Source: Leptolyngbyaceae cyanobacterium C42_A2020_001 (GTDB lineage: Bacteria; Cyanobacteriota; Cyanobacteriia; Leptolyngbyales; Leptolyngbyaceae). From it: 44,094 nt of DNA. Numbering within the stretch: position 1 is the stretch's first letter; every line of letters starts with the position of its first letter. The notes beneath the pieces were generated by a model that searched no databases, was not told the DNA's origin, and saw nothing but the letters and a program-made list of their open reading frames with translations. The stretch lies in contig JACYLN010000042.1 of assembly GCA_015272515.1 (NCBI GenBank), positions 1-44,094 of the forward strand. Reading direction: 5' to 3'. Shown here piece after piece: positions 15,845 through 24,751 of the stretch. Made by a program: the position numbers and the translations under genes.

Positions 15845-16784
15845 ACCGTCCCATTAAGTCGTTGAATCGGATGCGGAGTAAGTCGCGCAGCATTTCCAGG
15901 GAATCGCCCAGCAAATTCACTTTGGAACGTTTACGAACATGGCTGGGTGACACCCGTGCTGGGATTTCGGCAATGGAATAGCCAAGTTTTTTGGCTAAGT
16001 AAATTAGCTCCACATCAAAAGAGAAGCCAGTCAATTCCTGCAAGCTAAACAAACGTATGGCAGCGGCTCGTTGAAATCCCTTCAATCCCGCTTGCATATC
16101 TATGTATTGCAAGTTCAAAATGTGGCGGGAAAGAGCGTTGTAGATTTTTCCGGCAATTTTGCGAATCGGTTTAAGCCCCTGGTTGCCATCGGGCACGAGG
16201 CTGCGGCAGCCGATCGCCACTTCGTACAGTTCTAGCTCAGACAGCAGCAAATCCAGATGGTCGAGGGAGTAGGCTAAATCGCCATCAATGAAACAGACGA
16301 AATCGCCCTCGGCAATCTCAATTCCCCGACGCACCGCATAGCCCTTACCACCCTGTTGGGGATAGGCAAGAATATGGATGCGATCGCTACCACTCGCCGC
16401 AACTCGATTTTCCAAAATCTGCACGGTTTGATCAGTCGAGCCATCGCTCACAAAAATGAAATCGTAAGTAGGATGAGCCTGGGCATACGCCAGCACCGAG
16501 TTAACGGTTTGATGAATACACGCCTGCTCGTTATACACTGGCAAAATAATCGAGGCATGAGTTGTTCGATAGCGCGATGGACTGTTGCAACCGTTAGAAA
16601 TCGTCGTTTCAGTGACCGCTGGCGCAACTTGAAACAACTCGGTGTTGCGATAGTCGGTGTTGCGGTAGTTTGTTGCTGACAGCCAACCGTCTACTGCCAC
16701 AACCTGATCAGTCAATGCATCACTTCGTCGGATTTGCCTTCCCTTTAACCGGGAACTAGACAGTTTTCTCGCCAACCAACCCAT
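15837..16784 (-). CDS. GT2 glycosyltransferase, dolichyl-phosphate-sugar-synthase-like
   Basis: The 315-residue protein has a GT-A domain of family GT2 starting at about residue 77: ASIILPVYNEQACIHQTV, FVSDGSTDQT, GKGYAVRRGIEIAEGDFVCFIDGDLAYS (the DxD-like GDLA) and later DMQAGLKGFQRAAA and GFSFDVELIYLAKKLGY. These are features of polyprenyl-phosphate glucosyl/mannosyltransferases, which load a sugar on a lipid carrier at the cytoplasmic face. It lacks the C-terminal helices seen in some relatives. The N-terminal 75 residues are an unrecognised, Ser/Asn-rich extension containing a short duplicated NYRNT/DYRNT motif. It heads the minus-strand run and faces a plus-strand GT2 gene across a 194-base divergent promoter region. 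Confidence 0.82.
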   Translation of the reverse strand: MGWLARKLSSSRLKGRQIRRSDALTDQVVAVDGWLSATNYRNTDYRNTELFQVAPAVTETTISNGCNSPSRYRTTHASIILPVYNEQACIHQTVNSVLAYAQAHPTYDFIFVSDGSTDQTVQILENRVAASGSDRIHILAYPQQGGKGYAVRRGIEIAEGDFVCFIDGDLAYSLDHLDLLLSELELYEVAIGCRSLVPDGNQGLKPIRKIAGKIYNALSRHILNLQYIDMQAGLKGFQRAAAIRLFSLQELTGFSFDVELIYLAKKLGYSIAEIPARVSPSHVRKRSKVNLLGDSLEMLRDLLRIRFNDLMGRYE

Positions 16785-16978
16785 GCCTCACTCTCCTCAC
16801 CACACTCATTCGCCAACAACCATCCTCACTGGAGCAATGCTTCTACTTTAGAAGCATTTCACCGTCGATAGCACTGTACTGCTTTTTGGCTAGCGTTCTC
16901 TAGTGTAGTCGGGGTGCTAAAGGGGTTCCCGCTTTCCTGTAGTGTTGTGGGTAGCGAAACAGCAAAGAAACAGGGCGT

Positions 16979-18049
16979 ATGCAATCTTTTCCGGAGGATG
17001 AAGTGAGGCGGAGTGATTCAGTTTTTTTTGATCAAAACTCCTCAACCCCTAGCCTTTCGATCATTGTTCCCGTATTCAATGGGGGCAACAATTTCCGTCA
17101 GTGTTTGCAGAGCTTGAGCCTGGTTGCCGACCAGGTTCTGGAAATCATTGTGGTGGATGATGGCAGCACCGACGATTCCAGGTTGTGGGCAGAACAGGTT
17201 GGAGCGAAGGTGGTTCAGTTTCCGTCGCCTGGTGGTCCTGCCCGTGCCAGAAATTGGGGTGCGGAGATTGCTACGGGGGAGATTCTATTTTTCGTGGATG
17301 CGGATGTAACCGTAACGCCGGAGACGATCGCCCAGATTCGCACTGTTTTTCGCGATCGCCCCAATATGGATGCGCTAATTGGCTCTTACGACGACAAACC
17401 TGGTGCGCCCAACTTCTTATCCCAATACAAAAACCTGTTTCATCATTACACGCATCAAATTAGCGATGAAAATGCCTCCACCTTTTGGGGAGCCTGCGGT
17501 GCCATTCGTCGAGCGGTGTTTTGGGCAGTGGGTGGGTTTGATGAACGCTACCGCTATCCTTCCGTAGAAGACATCGAATTGGGCTATCGGCTGAAGCGGG
17601 CAGGTTATCAGATTCGGCTGTGCAAAACCGTGCAGGTAAAGCATCTCAAACATTGGAAAGCGGGGTCTTTGCTGCGAGCCGAACTCTGTTATCGCGCAAT
17701 TCCCTGGACAGAGTTAATTTGGCGCGATCGCCAGTTTTCAAATGACTTGAACCTGAAGAATTCTAGTCGTGTTAGTTTAATCTTGACCTATGTACTAGTT
17801 ATCTGCTTAATAGCAGGGTTCTGGTCGTCCCTGGTGTGGTTTGTGGGAGTGGGAATTGCGTCTATGCTTCTGTGGCTAAACTTGCCGATTTATCGATTTT
17901 TTTACCAAAAGCGAGGGTTGCTGTTTACCCTTCAGGTGATTCTCTGGCACTGGTTTTATTTTCTCTATGGCGGGTTGGGGTTTGTCATTGGTACCCTGCG
18001 CTACTACTTGCGTGGTGGGCATCATCCGCAGCCTTCCCTCCCGTCCTAA
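16979..18049 (+). CDS. GT2 glycosyltransferase with C-terminal membrane helices
   Basis: A 356-residue GT2 enzyme. The GT-A domain spans about residues 25-240: SIIVPVFNGGNNFRQCL, VDDGSTDDS, GPARARNWGAEIATGEILFFVDADV (DAD metal motif), then the acceptor block WGACGAIRRAVFWAVGGFDERY and EDIELGYRLKRAGY (ED nucleophile-side motif). Two or three helices follow (about 262-300 and 315-340), which anchor it to the membrane. It is the first gene of a plus-strand trio with the flavoprotein and another GT2. This arrangement suggests transfer of sugars to a lipid-linked or surface glycan; donor and acceptor are not identifiable. Confidence 0.82.
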   Translation: MQSFPEDEVRRSDSVFFDQNSSTPSLSIIVPVFNGGNNFRQCLQSLSLVADQVLEIIVVDDGSTDDSRLWAEQVGAKVVQFPSPGGPARARNWGAEIATGEILFFVDADVTVTPETIAQIRTVFRDRPNMDALIGSYDDKPGAPNFLSQYKNLFHHYTHQISDENASTFWGACGAIRRAVFWAVGGFDERYRYPSVEDIELGYRLKRAGYQIRLCKTVQVKHLKHWKAGSLLRAELCYRAIPWTELIWRDRQFSNDLNLKNSSRVSLILTYVLVICLIAGFWSSLVWFVGVGIASMLLWLNLPIYRFFYQKRGLLFTLQVILWHWFYFLYGGLGFVIGTLRYYLRGGHHPQPSLPS

Positions 18050-18090
18050 AGCAATCTCAATCCTGAATCAATCATCCTGAAGGTTTAAAC

Positions 18091-19593
18091 ATGCAACATT
18101 ATCCCGTCATTGTCATTGGTGCCGGACCTGCCGGACTTACGGCTGCCTACGAACTGATGAAGCGAGGCACGCCGTCAATAGTGCTTGAACAAGCCGATAA
18201 GGTGGGTGGCATCTCCCGTACCGAAGTTTACAAGGGCTATCGCTTCGACATCGGCGGGCATCGATTTTTCACCAAAGTCGGCGAAGTGCAGCAAATTTGG
18301 AAAGAGATTTTGGGGGATGAGTTTATTGAAGTTCCCCGACTGTCACGAATCTATTACCGGAACAAGTTCTATAACTACCCGTTGTCGCTGCCAAACACGT
18401 TCAAAAATCTGGGTATTGTGCAAAGTGCCTTGATCTTTTTGAGCTATTTGAAGGCTCAATTGAATCTGGCACTGCATCCAGGACGAGAACCCGAAACGTT
18501 TGAGGAATGGGTCATCGATCGCTTTGGCGAACGGCTATATCGTATGTTCTTCAAAACCTACACTGAGAAAGTGTGGGGTATTCCCTGTAGCAAAATCCGG
18601 GCAGATTGGGCAGCCCAACGGATTCAGGGAATGTCGCTGAAAAGTGCCGTAGTTAATGCGTTGTTTGGTAGCCAAACAGCGAAAAGTCTGATCAAAAAGT
18701 TTGATTATCCGGTGTTGGGCCCGGGGATGATGTGGGAGCGCTGCCAGGAAAAATTAGAAGTGAATGGCACCCCGGTTCATCTCAATACTACCGTCAGCCG
18801 GATTGAGCGGGAAGGTACCCGAATCACGCGAGTAACGGCACATCAGGGCGATCGCACGTTCCATTTGAGTGCCGACCATTTCATCTCCAGTATGCCCGTG
18901 ACGGCGCTGCTGCGCTGCCTCGACCCCCTGCCGCCACCCGAAGTGCTACACGCCGCGAAAAGCCTCAAATATCGGGATTTTTTGATTGTGTCGCTGATCA
19001 TCAACCGCGATCATCTTTTCCCCGATAACTGGATTTATATCCACAGTCCAGAGTTTAAGGTAGGACGCATTCAAAACTTCAAAAATTGGAGTCCGGCAAT
19101 GGTGCCCGACCCTGGCAAAACCTGTTTGGGGATGGAGTACTTTTGCAGCGTGGGCGAACCGCTGTGGGAAATGCCCAATGCTGAACTAATTAAACTGGCA
19201 ACGCGAGAAGCGATCGCCCTCAAAATTGGAGTTCGCAAGGAAGACGTGGAAGATGGCGTAGTCATTCGTCAGCGCAAAGCCTACCCCGTCTATGATGCCG
19301 AATATCGCCAGCACCTGAAAGTGATTCAGGATTATCTGGAAACCTTTGATAACCTGCAAACCGTGGGACGCAATGGGATGCACCGTTACAATAACCAGGA
19401 TCACTCCATGCTGACGGCACTGCTGGCAGTTCGCAATATCTTTGGTGAGCAACACGATCTTTGGACGGTGAACACCGCCCGCTCTTACCACGAGGAGTTC
19501 ACAGTCAACGAAACCCAATCCACTCGCATCCCGTCGTCGAGATCGCCGATGAATTCGCTATCGGCTCCTCGTCCCAAAGCCACCATTCCCTAA
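18091..19593 (+). CDS. FAD-dependent oxidoreductase, UDP-galactopyranose-mutase-like
   Basis: The 500-residue flavoprotein has the dinucleotide-binding motif VIVIGAGPAGLTAAYEL (GxGxxG at 10-15), the FAD-contacting ADKVGGISRTE and FDIGGHRFF segments, and a C-terminal second FAD site (LQTVGRNGMHRYNNQDHSM). The order VPRLSRIYYRNKFYNYPL and EKVWGIPCSKI is characteristic of the NAD(P)/FAD protein group that includes UDP-galactopyranose mutase and protoporphyrinogen-oxidase-like enzymes of sugar clusters. Sandwiched between two GT2 genes (41 and 9 base gaps), it most likely modifies the sugar or its lipid carrier. A mutase reaction is possible but the usual mutase length is shorter (about 380), so I keep the general name. 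Confidence 0.75.
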   Translation: MQHYPVIVIGAGPAGLTAAYELMKRGTPSIVLEQADKVGGISRTEVYKGYRFDIGGHRFFTKVGEVQQIWKEILGDEFIEVPRLSRIYYRNKFYNYPLSLPNTFKNLGIVQSALIFLSYLKAQLNLALHPGREPETFEEWVIDRFGERLYRMFFKTYTEKVWGIPCSKIRADWAAQRIQGMSLKSAVVNALFGSQTAKSLIKKFDYPVLGPGMMWERCQEKLEVNGTPVHLNTTVSRIEREGTRITRVTAHQGDRTFHLSADHFISSMPVTALLRCLDPLPPPEVLHAAKSLKYRDFLIVSLIINRDHLFPDNWIYIHSPEFKVGRIQNFKNWSPAMVPDPGKTCLGMEYFCSVGEPLWEMPNAELIKLATREAIALKIGVRKEDVEDGVVIRQRKAYPVYDAEYRQHLKVIQDYLETFDNLQTVGRNGMHRYNNQDHSMLTALLAVRNIFGEQHDLWTVNTARSYHEEFTVNETQSTRIPSSRSPMNSLSAPRPKATIP

Positions 19594-19602
19594 TCAATTA
19601 GC

Positions 19603-20616
19603 ATGGCACACACTCCAACGTTTGAATTGGGTGAACTCCCCAGTTTCTCGATCATCGTGGAAACTGAAAACTTGTCGAGTTCTGAATTAGAAGGCTTATC
19701 CGCCTCGCTCAACTCGATCGCCGCGCAAGACATCCCCCCCACCGCTGCCAACGAAGTGCTGATTCTGGAAAGTGGGGACGTTCCCGCCGAAATGATTCAA
19801 CGTCTTTGCCAGGATTACCCCTGGTTAACCGTGCGATCTATTCCTGCCAATTTGGACTACTACGCCGCCAAGATGAAAGGGGTAGCGCTTGCCACGGGCG
19901 AAGTGATCGTGCTGGCAGATTCTGATTGTGTCTATGAACCAAACTGGTTGCGGAGCTTGCTTCAGCCGTTTGCCGATGCGACGGTGCAGGCCATCGCCGG
20001 AGAAACGCGCACTTCCTCCAAAGGTACTTATGGGCTGGCAATCTCACTGACCTACATCTTTCCACCCTTTTCGCAAAAAAACACGCTCCAACCCACCCGG
20101 TTCTACTTCTGCAACAATGCGGCGTTTCGGCGATTATTTTTGCTGAAACATCCCATCCCCACTGATTTGCCCATTTACCGGGGGAATTGTGTCATCCATG
20201 CTCATACCTTGACCCAGCAGGGCATTACCCTCTGGCGACAACCCGCCGCCCGTGCCACCCATGCCGCGCCCAATGGCATTTCCCACTTTCTCTGGCGGTT
20301 TCTGCTGCTGGGTTACGATACGTTGCTGATCTATCGCCTCAAGCGCAGCCCTGGCAACACTGAACCCGTGGTCAAGCCCGTTCTAGACCTGGGAATTAGT
20401 TTGGCGATCGCGCTGTTTCGCGTCAAACAGGTCATTCAGCGCTTGGTGATTTTGATACTGGAACACCCATTGAGGCTTCTGAATCTACCCGTTGCCCTGG
20501 TGGTTGCCCTGGCATCACTGCTGCTGTTCACGGTGGGATTGATCATCAGCTATGTTCGCCCCACCTGCTTCCTATCCCCAACCGGGCGAGTTGAAGTTGA
20601 TTGGGAGAATTCTTAA
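19603..20616 (+). CDS. GT2-like glycosyltransferase with membrane helices
   Basis: The 337-residue protein has a GT2 domain from about residue 14 (SFSIIVETENLSSSELEGL), with DYYAAKMKGVALATGEVIVLADSDCVYEPNW (DSD metal motif near 107) and FYFCNNAAFRR as the acceptor block. The first motif is unusual: VETEN replaces the common VP(V/A)YN, and the later ED motif is replaced by YRGNCVIHAHTL. The C-terminal part has hydrophobic helices at about 260-275 and 295-320. It follows the flavoprotein gene by nine bases and ends the plus-strand trio. Catalytic activity is plausible but the weak motifs leave room for a non-standard donor. Confidence 0.75.
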   Translation: MAHTPTFELGELPSFSIIVETENLSSSELEGLSASLNSIAAQDIPPTAANEVLILESGDVPAEMIQRLCQDYPWLTVRSIPANLDYYAAKMKGVALATGEVIVLADSDCVYEPNWLRSLLQPFADATVQAIAGETRTSSKGTYGLAISLTYIFPPFSQKNTLQPTRFYFCNNAAFRRLFLLKHPIPTDLPIYRGNCVIHAHTLTQQGITLWRQPAARATHAAPNGISHFLWRFLLLGYDTLLIYRLKRSPGNTEPVVKPVLDLGISLAIALFRVKQVIQRLVILILEHPLRLLNLPVALVVALASLLLFTVGLIISYVRPTCFLSPTGRVEVDWENS

Positions 20617-20669
20617 AGACATCAGCATTGCTATTGCCAGGTTTGCGCGTTTGCACGACTCTTCTTCAG

Positions 20670-21731
20670 TTATTCAGATTTCAGCGATGCCATATCAATC
20701 ACGAAGCGGTACTTCACATCAGCTTTGAGCAGGCGATCGTAGGCTTCGTTGACCTTCTGAATGGGGATGACTTCGACATCAGCAGTAATGTTATGTTCGC
20801 CACAAAAGTCGAGCATTTCCTGGGTTTCTGAGATGCCGCCAATCATGGAACCAGAGAGACTGCGGCGACCCATGAGCAAGCTAAATGCCGCCACATCCAG
20901 GGGCTTTTCGGGTGCGCCCACCAGGGTGATATTGCCATCCAGACGGAGCAGGTTGAGATAGACGTTAATGTCGTGCTTGGCAGAAACAGTATCGAGAATG
21001 AAATCGAAACTGCCTGCGTGCTTCTGCATCTCGTCTGCATTGCGAGAGACAACGACTTCATCGGCACCGAGGCGCAGCGCATCTTCCGTCTTGTCCGGTG
21101 AGGTGGTAAAGACGACCGTATGGGCACCAAAGGCATGGGCAAACTTCACGCCCATGTGACCCAATCCGCCAAGACCGATCACGCCGACTTTCTGCCCCTC
21201 CCTGACACCGTGATGACGCATCGGCGAATAGGTGGTAATCCCAGCACAAAGGAGTGGTGCAACTCCAGCCAGTTCCAGGTTGGTGGGGACGCGCAGCACG
21301 AAGCGCTCATCAACAACAACGCTATCGGAATAGCCGCCGTAGGTGACGGGCGCGGTCTTGTGTTTGTCTGGGGAGTTGTAGGTGAAGATGACATTTTGGC
21401 AAAACTGCTCCAGACCTGCTTTGCAATGGGGACAGATCCCATCCGAATCGACCATACAGCCGACTCCTACTAAATCACCAGGCTTGTACTGGGTGACTGC
21501 TGAACCAACCTCTGTCACCCGTCCCACGATTTCATGACCGGGCACGATGGGATAGGTTGTGGACATGAAATCGCTCCACTCATCACGCACGGAATGCACA
21601 TCAGAGTGACAGATGCCGCAGAAGAGGATGTCGATCTGAACATCGTGCTCGGTCGGATCGCGCCGAGTGATCGTGGTGGAGGCTAATGGTGATGTGGGGC
21701 TAGCAGCGGCATAAGCTTTCGTGTTGGACAT
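20670..21731 (-). CDS. Zinc-dependent alcohol dehydrogenase (YahK/CAD-like)
   Basis: A 353-residue medium-chain dehydrogenase/reductase of the cinnamyl-alcohol-dehydrogenase/YahK branch, which typically reduces a broad range of aldehydes with NADPH. Catalytic zinc ligands are Cys41 (GICHSD), His66-Glu67 (GHE) and Cys162. The cofactor loop is GLGGLGHMG (186-194). At the structural zinc site three cysteines are kept (100, 103 and 111) but the first position holds Asp97 instead of Cys. The start is supported by AGGAG about ten bases ahead of the ATG at 21731. Divergently upstream lies the stump of an AraC-type regulator, which probably once controlled this gene. Confidence 0.88.
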   Translation of the reverse strand: MSNTKAYAAASPTSPLASTTITRRDPTEHDVQIDILFCGICHSDVHSVRDEWSDFMSTTYPIVPGHEIVGRVTEVGSAVTQYKPGDLVGVGCMVDSDGICPHCKAGLEQFCQNVIFTYNSPDKHKTAPVTYGGYSDSVVVDERFVLRVPTNLELAGVAPLLCAGITTYSPMRHHGVREGQKVGVIGLGGLGHMGVKFAHAFGAHTVVFTTSPDKTEDALRLGADEVVVSRNADEMQKHAGSFDFILDTVSAKHDINVYLNLLRLDGNITLVGAPEKPLDVAAFSLLMGRRSLSGSMIGGISETQEMLDFCGEHNITADVEVIPIQKVNEAYDRLLKADVKYRFVIDMASLKSE

Positions 21732-22006
21732 GAATGGATGCTCCTACGTTATTTACATTGGGTGGCTGTGAACCACTTCTGATGCCATGGCGATCGCTGG
21801 CTCAATCGTAGAGATTGAACACTTGTCATTTGCTCTATCGGTAGGGATGGAAATTTTGGGATGGATGGGCAATCAAATCTGAATTTTGCTTGCGTAAAAA
21901 TCCAGACATCTGCAAAAAGCTGGAATCACGGTTCATTGCTGTAGCTCTATCTTAGGCATTCTAGAGAGCAAGCAATAGAACAATCGTCTAAGATCGTTGG
22001 CCCTGA
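21732..22006. other. Intergenic region between the dehydrogenase and AraC remnant
   Basis: About 275 bases with no coding frame of note. It should contain the dehydrogenase promoter. The right-hand part breaks off abruptly where the AraC-like coding remnant begins, so it may mark a deletion junction. Confidence 0.35.
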
Positions 22007-22110
22007 GACGATGCCTCCCACTTCAACCGGGAGTACAAACGGCTCTTTGGTACGCCACCCATGCGCGATGTGGAGCGGTTGCGAGAAGAGGCTAGGGAAC
22101 TGTTAGTTCA
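22007..22110 (+). pseudogene. Remnant of an AraC-family transcriptional regulator (C-terminal HTH end)
   Basis: Starting at GAC 22007 and reading plus, the translation is DDASHFNREYKRLFGTPP followed by MRDVERLREEA, which is the second helix-turn-helix end of AraC regulators of the AraC_N branch. The frame is closed by a TGA just upstream (22004-22006), so the N-terminal domain and first HTH are missing and nothing resembling them is seen in the preceding 275 bases. After the match the frame stays open into unrelated sequence that overlaps the 3' end of the flavodiiron gene. It is a decayed relic; regulators of this type commonly neighbour and control oxidoreductase genes such as the dehydrogenase here. 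Confidence 0.65.
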
Positions 22111-22171
22111 ATCTAGTCTTTCCTGGGGTTCACCGATAGTTGGCTCATCCTTACTTAAACGAAAATTGCTA

Positions 22172-23962
22172 TCAGTACTGACTGGCGGATTTACGGTGGT
22201 TGATGGCAGTTACGCCCGTTGCTTCCAGCAATTTGCCGTTATCAACCTGGGCATACAGCAACCAGTGGTCGCCACAGTCCATCCGGTTTTGCACAGTGCA
22301 CTCTAGATACGCCAGAGCATCGGTTAGGATCAAGCAGCCGTTGCTAGCGGGAGAGGTGGCAACATTTTCAAACGGGTTCTCGCTAGGCGTGGGCGGTTTC
22401 AGGAAGTAGCGCCGCACGTTTCTGCCCTCTTTGAGGATATTGAGAACGAATTGATCGCCAATGTGAGCGATGCTTTCTTCGATGTGTTCTTTGGCAACTG
22501 AGATGGTGAGGGCGGGAGGGCTAAAGCCTGCCTGAGATACCCAGGAAGTTAAAAAGCCATAGTGGTTCTTACCGCTTCGCATGGTGACCACGCTCAACGA
22601 TCCGGTAACTCTGCCCACTGCTTGACTGGTGCGATCGCTCTGGGCATCGGTTACCATTTGACGCGGGGCACGCACTTTCTTCACGCGGTTGAGGGTGCGG
22701 GCAAACTCGGCTCCTGCGGTTTCGCATTGCTGCAAAGTTTCTTCTGTTGGCGCAAACTTCACCCGAATCGTTTCAAACCCTAACCGATAACCTGCGTCTT
22801 GCAATTTGCTCTCCACCAGATCCACCGCTTCGCCACTCCAACCAAAGGAGCCAAACACACCCGCCACTTTGGTTTGGTTTGCCGTAGAAAGGACAATTCC
22901 CAACGCGGTTTGAATCTGTGTTGGCGGGTGCCCTGCTAGTGTGGGAGTGCCAATAATGAACCCGTCGCATTCTTGCACGGCAGTAGTAATGGCTTCTGGG
23001 CTGACAAATTCACAGTTGATGGTTTGCACGGCAACGCCAGACTGGGTAATGCCCTTTGCGATCGCTTGTGCCAACGTTGCCGTATTGCCGTAGGCAGAGG
23101 TGTACAACAGAACAGCCCGGAGTTCTTTCTGTTGCTGTTGCTCACACCAGCCCTGATACTCTAGCGTCAGCACACTCACACTATGCCGCACAATTGGACC
23201 ATGCCCCGGCGCGTAGATTTTAGCTTTGAACAGCGCCAACTTTTCCAGGGCGGCTTCAACCTGGGGAGATTGGGCGGCATGGATGCAATCAAAGTAGTAG
23301 CGCCGGTCTTCATCCAGGGTTTTCCAGTGTTCGTCAAACACAGAATCATCGCAAACATGCGCCGCAAATACCTTATCGGTATAAAGGATGCGACTTGCTG
23401 GGTCATAAGTGCTGATCGCATCGGGGTGGCGTGGGGTTGGCACAAACCGAAACTGGAGTTCGTGCCCGTTGCCCAAGTCCAGCACTTCCTCATCTCGCAC
23501 AATGTGAACCTTGAGGGTTTGGTTCGCACCGTATTCAATGCCGAGATCCTGGGCTTCGTCTTCGCGGGGCGAGGGAATGTTGAAAGCCTGATTAGCAAAC
23601 ACCGATCGCAGGGTATTCGCTCCAGGTTTGGAACAAATCACCGTGGCGTAGGGAGCTGCTTCCAACAGTCGTTTGAGCGTGGCAATGCGGTTGGGGTTGA
23701 CGTGGCTGAGGATAATGTAGTTGAGGCGTTGGTAATAGACATGATGCCCCAGTTCTTCCAGGAACAAGTCGGTAAACGATTCGCCAGGTGGATCAATCAG
23801 CGCAACACTTTGTCCCTGGATCAGGTAGGAGTTTGCAGTTGTCCCTTTTTGGCGGGCGTACTCCACCTCAAACTTGAGCCGATCCCAGGTGCGCGATCGC
23901 AGTACTGTCGTGTTTACACCAATCTCAGCGACTTGAACATCACGAGGTTTGAAGTCAACCAT
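22172..23962 (-). CDS. flv1: Flavodiiron protein, Flv1 type
   Basis: A 596-residue class C flavodiiron protein with three domains: metallo-beta-lactamase-like (about 30-270), flavodoxin (about 282-425, LLYTSAYGNTATLAQAI) and flavin reductase (about 448-596, VGRVTGSLSVVT). It works with an Flv3-type partner to reduce O2 to water behind photosystem I. The diiron site is degenerate: the canonical HxExDH reads HVNPNR (87-92), and FVPTPRHPD (173-181) replaces the second ligand block, which is the known signature of the Flv1/Flv2 side of the heterodimer. Compared with the Flv3 partner in this window it has an insertion of about 17 residues at 130-148. Assignment as Flv1 rather than Flv2 rests on the nearby Flv3 and absence of an sll0218-like gene. 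Confidence 0.82.
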   Translation of the reverse strand: MVDFKPRDVQVAEIGVNTTVLRSRTWDRLKFEVEYARQKGTTANSYLIQGQSVALIDPPGESFTDLFLEELGHHVYYQRLNYIILSHVNPNRIATLKRLLEAAPYATVICSKPGANTLRSVFANQAFNIPSPREDEAQDLGIEYGANQTLKVHIVRDEEVLDLGNGHELQFRFVPTPRHPDAISTYDPASRILYTDKVFAAHVCDDSVFDEHWKTLDEDRRYYFDCIHAAQSPQVEAALEKLALFKAKIYAPGHGPIVRHSVSVLTLEYQGWCEQQQQKELRAVLLYTSAYGNTATLAQAIAKGITQSGVAVQTINCEFVSPEAITTAVQECDGFIIGTPTLAGHPPTQIQTALGIVLSTANQTKVAGVFGSFGWSGEAVDLVESKLQDAGYRLGFETIRVKFAPTEETLQQCETAGAEFARTLNRVKKVRAPRQMVTDAQSDRTSQAVGRVTGSLSVVTMRSGKNHYGFLTSWVSQAGFSPPALTISVAKEHIEESIAHIGDQFVLNILKEGRNVRRYFLKPPTPSENPFENVATSPASNGCLILTDALAYLECTVQNRMDCGDHWLLYAQVDNGKLLEATGVTAINHRKSASQY

Positions 23963-23999
23963 AGGTCAAAGGTAGGGAGAAGGGACAATTGAGACAGGG

Positions 24000-24581
24000 C
24001 TAAAGGTCAAACTGGACAGAGTTGCTTGACTCCAGATGAGGGGACGCATTCACAAAGGAGGATTCGGCGATCGCAACAGGAGGATGGATTGACTCATCTC
24101 GTTCTAGCTTACGCCGTTTAGAGAGCCGTTTCTCAGGGTCAATTCCTTCAAACGTGGGCGGTAGCCAAACCCGAATGACCAGCAATGCTCCCATTACCAG
24201 CAAAAATGCTCCTGCCGATAAAATCTGACTCCACGGGGTTTCCAGCACGCCCCGCACAATCACTTCTCGCAGCACCGATACAATCGACACTTCCACTGCT
24301 ACCCCAATTGAAACCCGCTGTTCTTGTAAGTAAATGATCAGCAAGCGAAAGAGTTCTACCAGGATCAGCAAAAACAAAATGTCCGCCGTTACCACTTGAA
24401 AGTCGAGCGGCGGCAACAGCGAGAGAAACATTTCTCGAAGCTGCAACACCATAAAGCTAAACAACCCAATACACAGCGACACCACGATCAAATCCTGAAC
24501 GGCTTCGAGAACCTGGACTAAGAGATCGCGTTGCGCCGAAAGCAAGCGGGTTGCAGATAAATCTTTTGATGAGAGCTGCAT
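24000..24581 (-). CDS. PsiE-like membrane protein
   Basis: The 193-residue protein fits the phosphate-starvation-inducible PsiE family, whose function is unknown. It has four hydrophobic segments (roughly residues 30-52, 62-85, 96-115 and 120-140), with the family-like RLLIIYLQEQRVSIGVAVEVSIVSVLREVI stretch linking the middle helices, and a charged cytoplasmic tail (RLSKRRKLERDESIH). I choose the ATG at 24581 since GGAGG lies about eight bases upstream; the frame extends to a GTG at 24599. It lies between chlH and flv1 on the same strand, with gaps of 37 and about 170 bases. Confidence 0.75.
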   Translation of the reverse strand: MQLSSKDLSATRLLSAQRDLLVQVLEAVQDLIVVSLCIGLFSFMVLQLREMFLSLLPPLDFQVVTADILFLLILVELFRLLIIYLQEQRVSIGVAVEVSIVSVLREVIVRGVLETPWSQILSAGAFLLVMGALLVIRVWLPPTFEGIDPEKRLSKRRKLERDESIHPPVAIAESSFVNASPHLESSNSVQFDL

Positions 24582-24751
24582 GGATACATCCTCCAACACG
24601 GGTTGGATTCAGCTTACCCTTAATGCAGCTTATATGTAAGCAGGTTTTGTATTGAAAAAGCTAATCGTTTTCATTGTGATCGACGTTGCTGTCATCGAGA
24701 GGACGTTCAAAGATCCCCCTCCCGATGACACCAAGCTGGCAGGTTCAGGCT

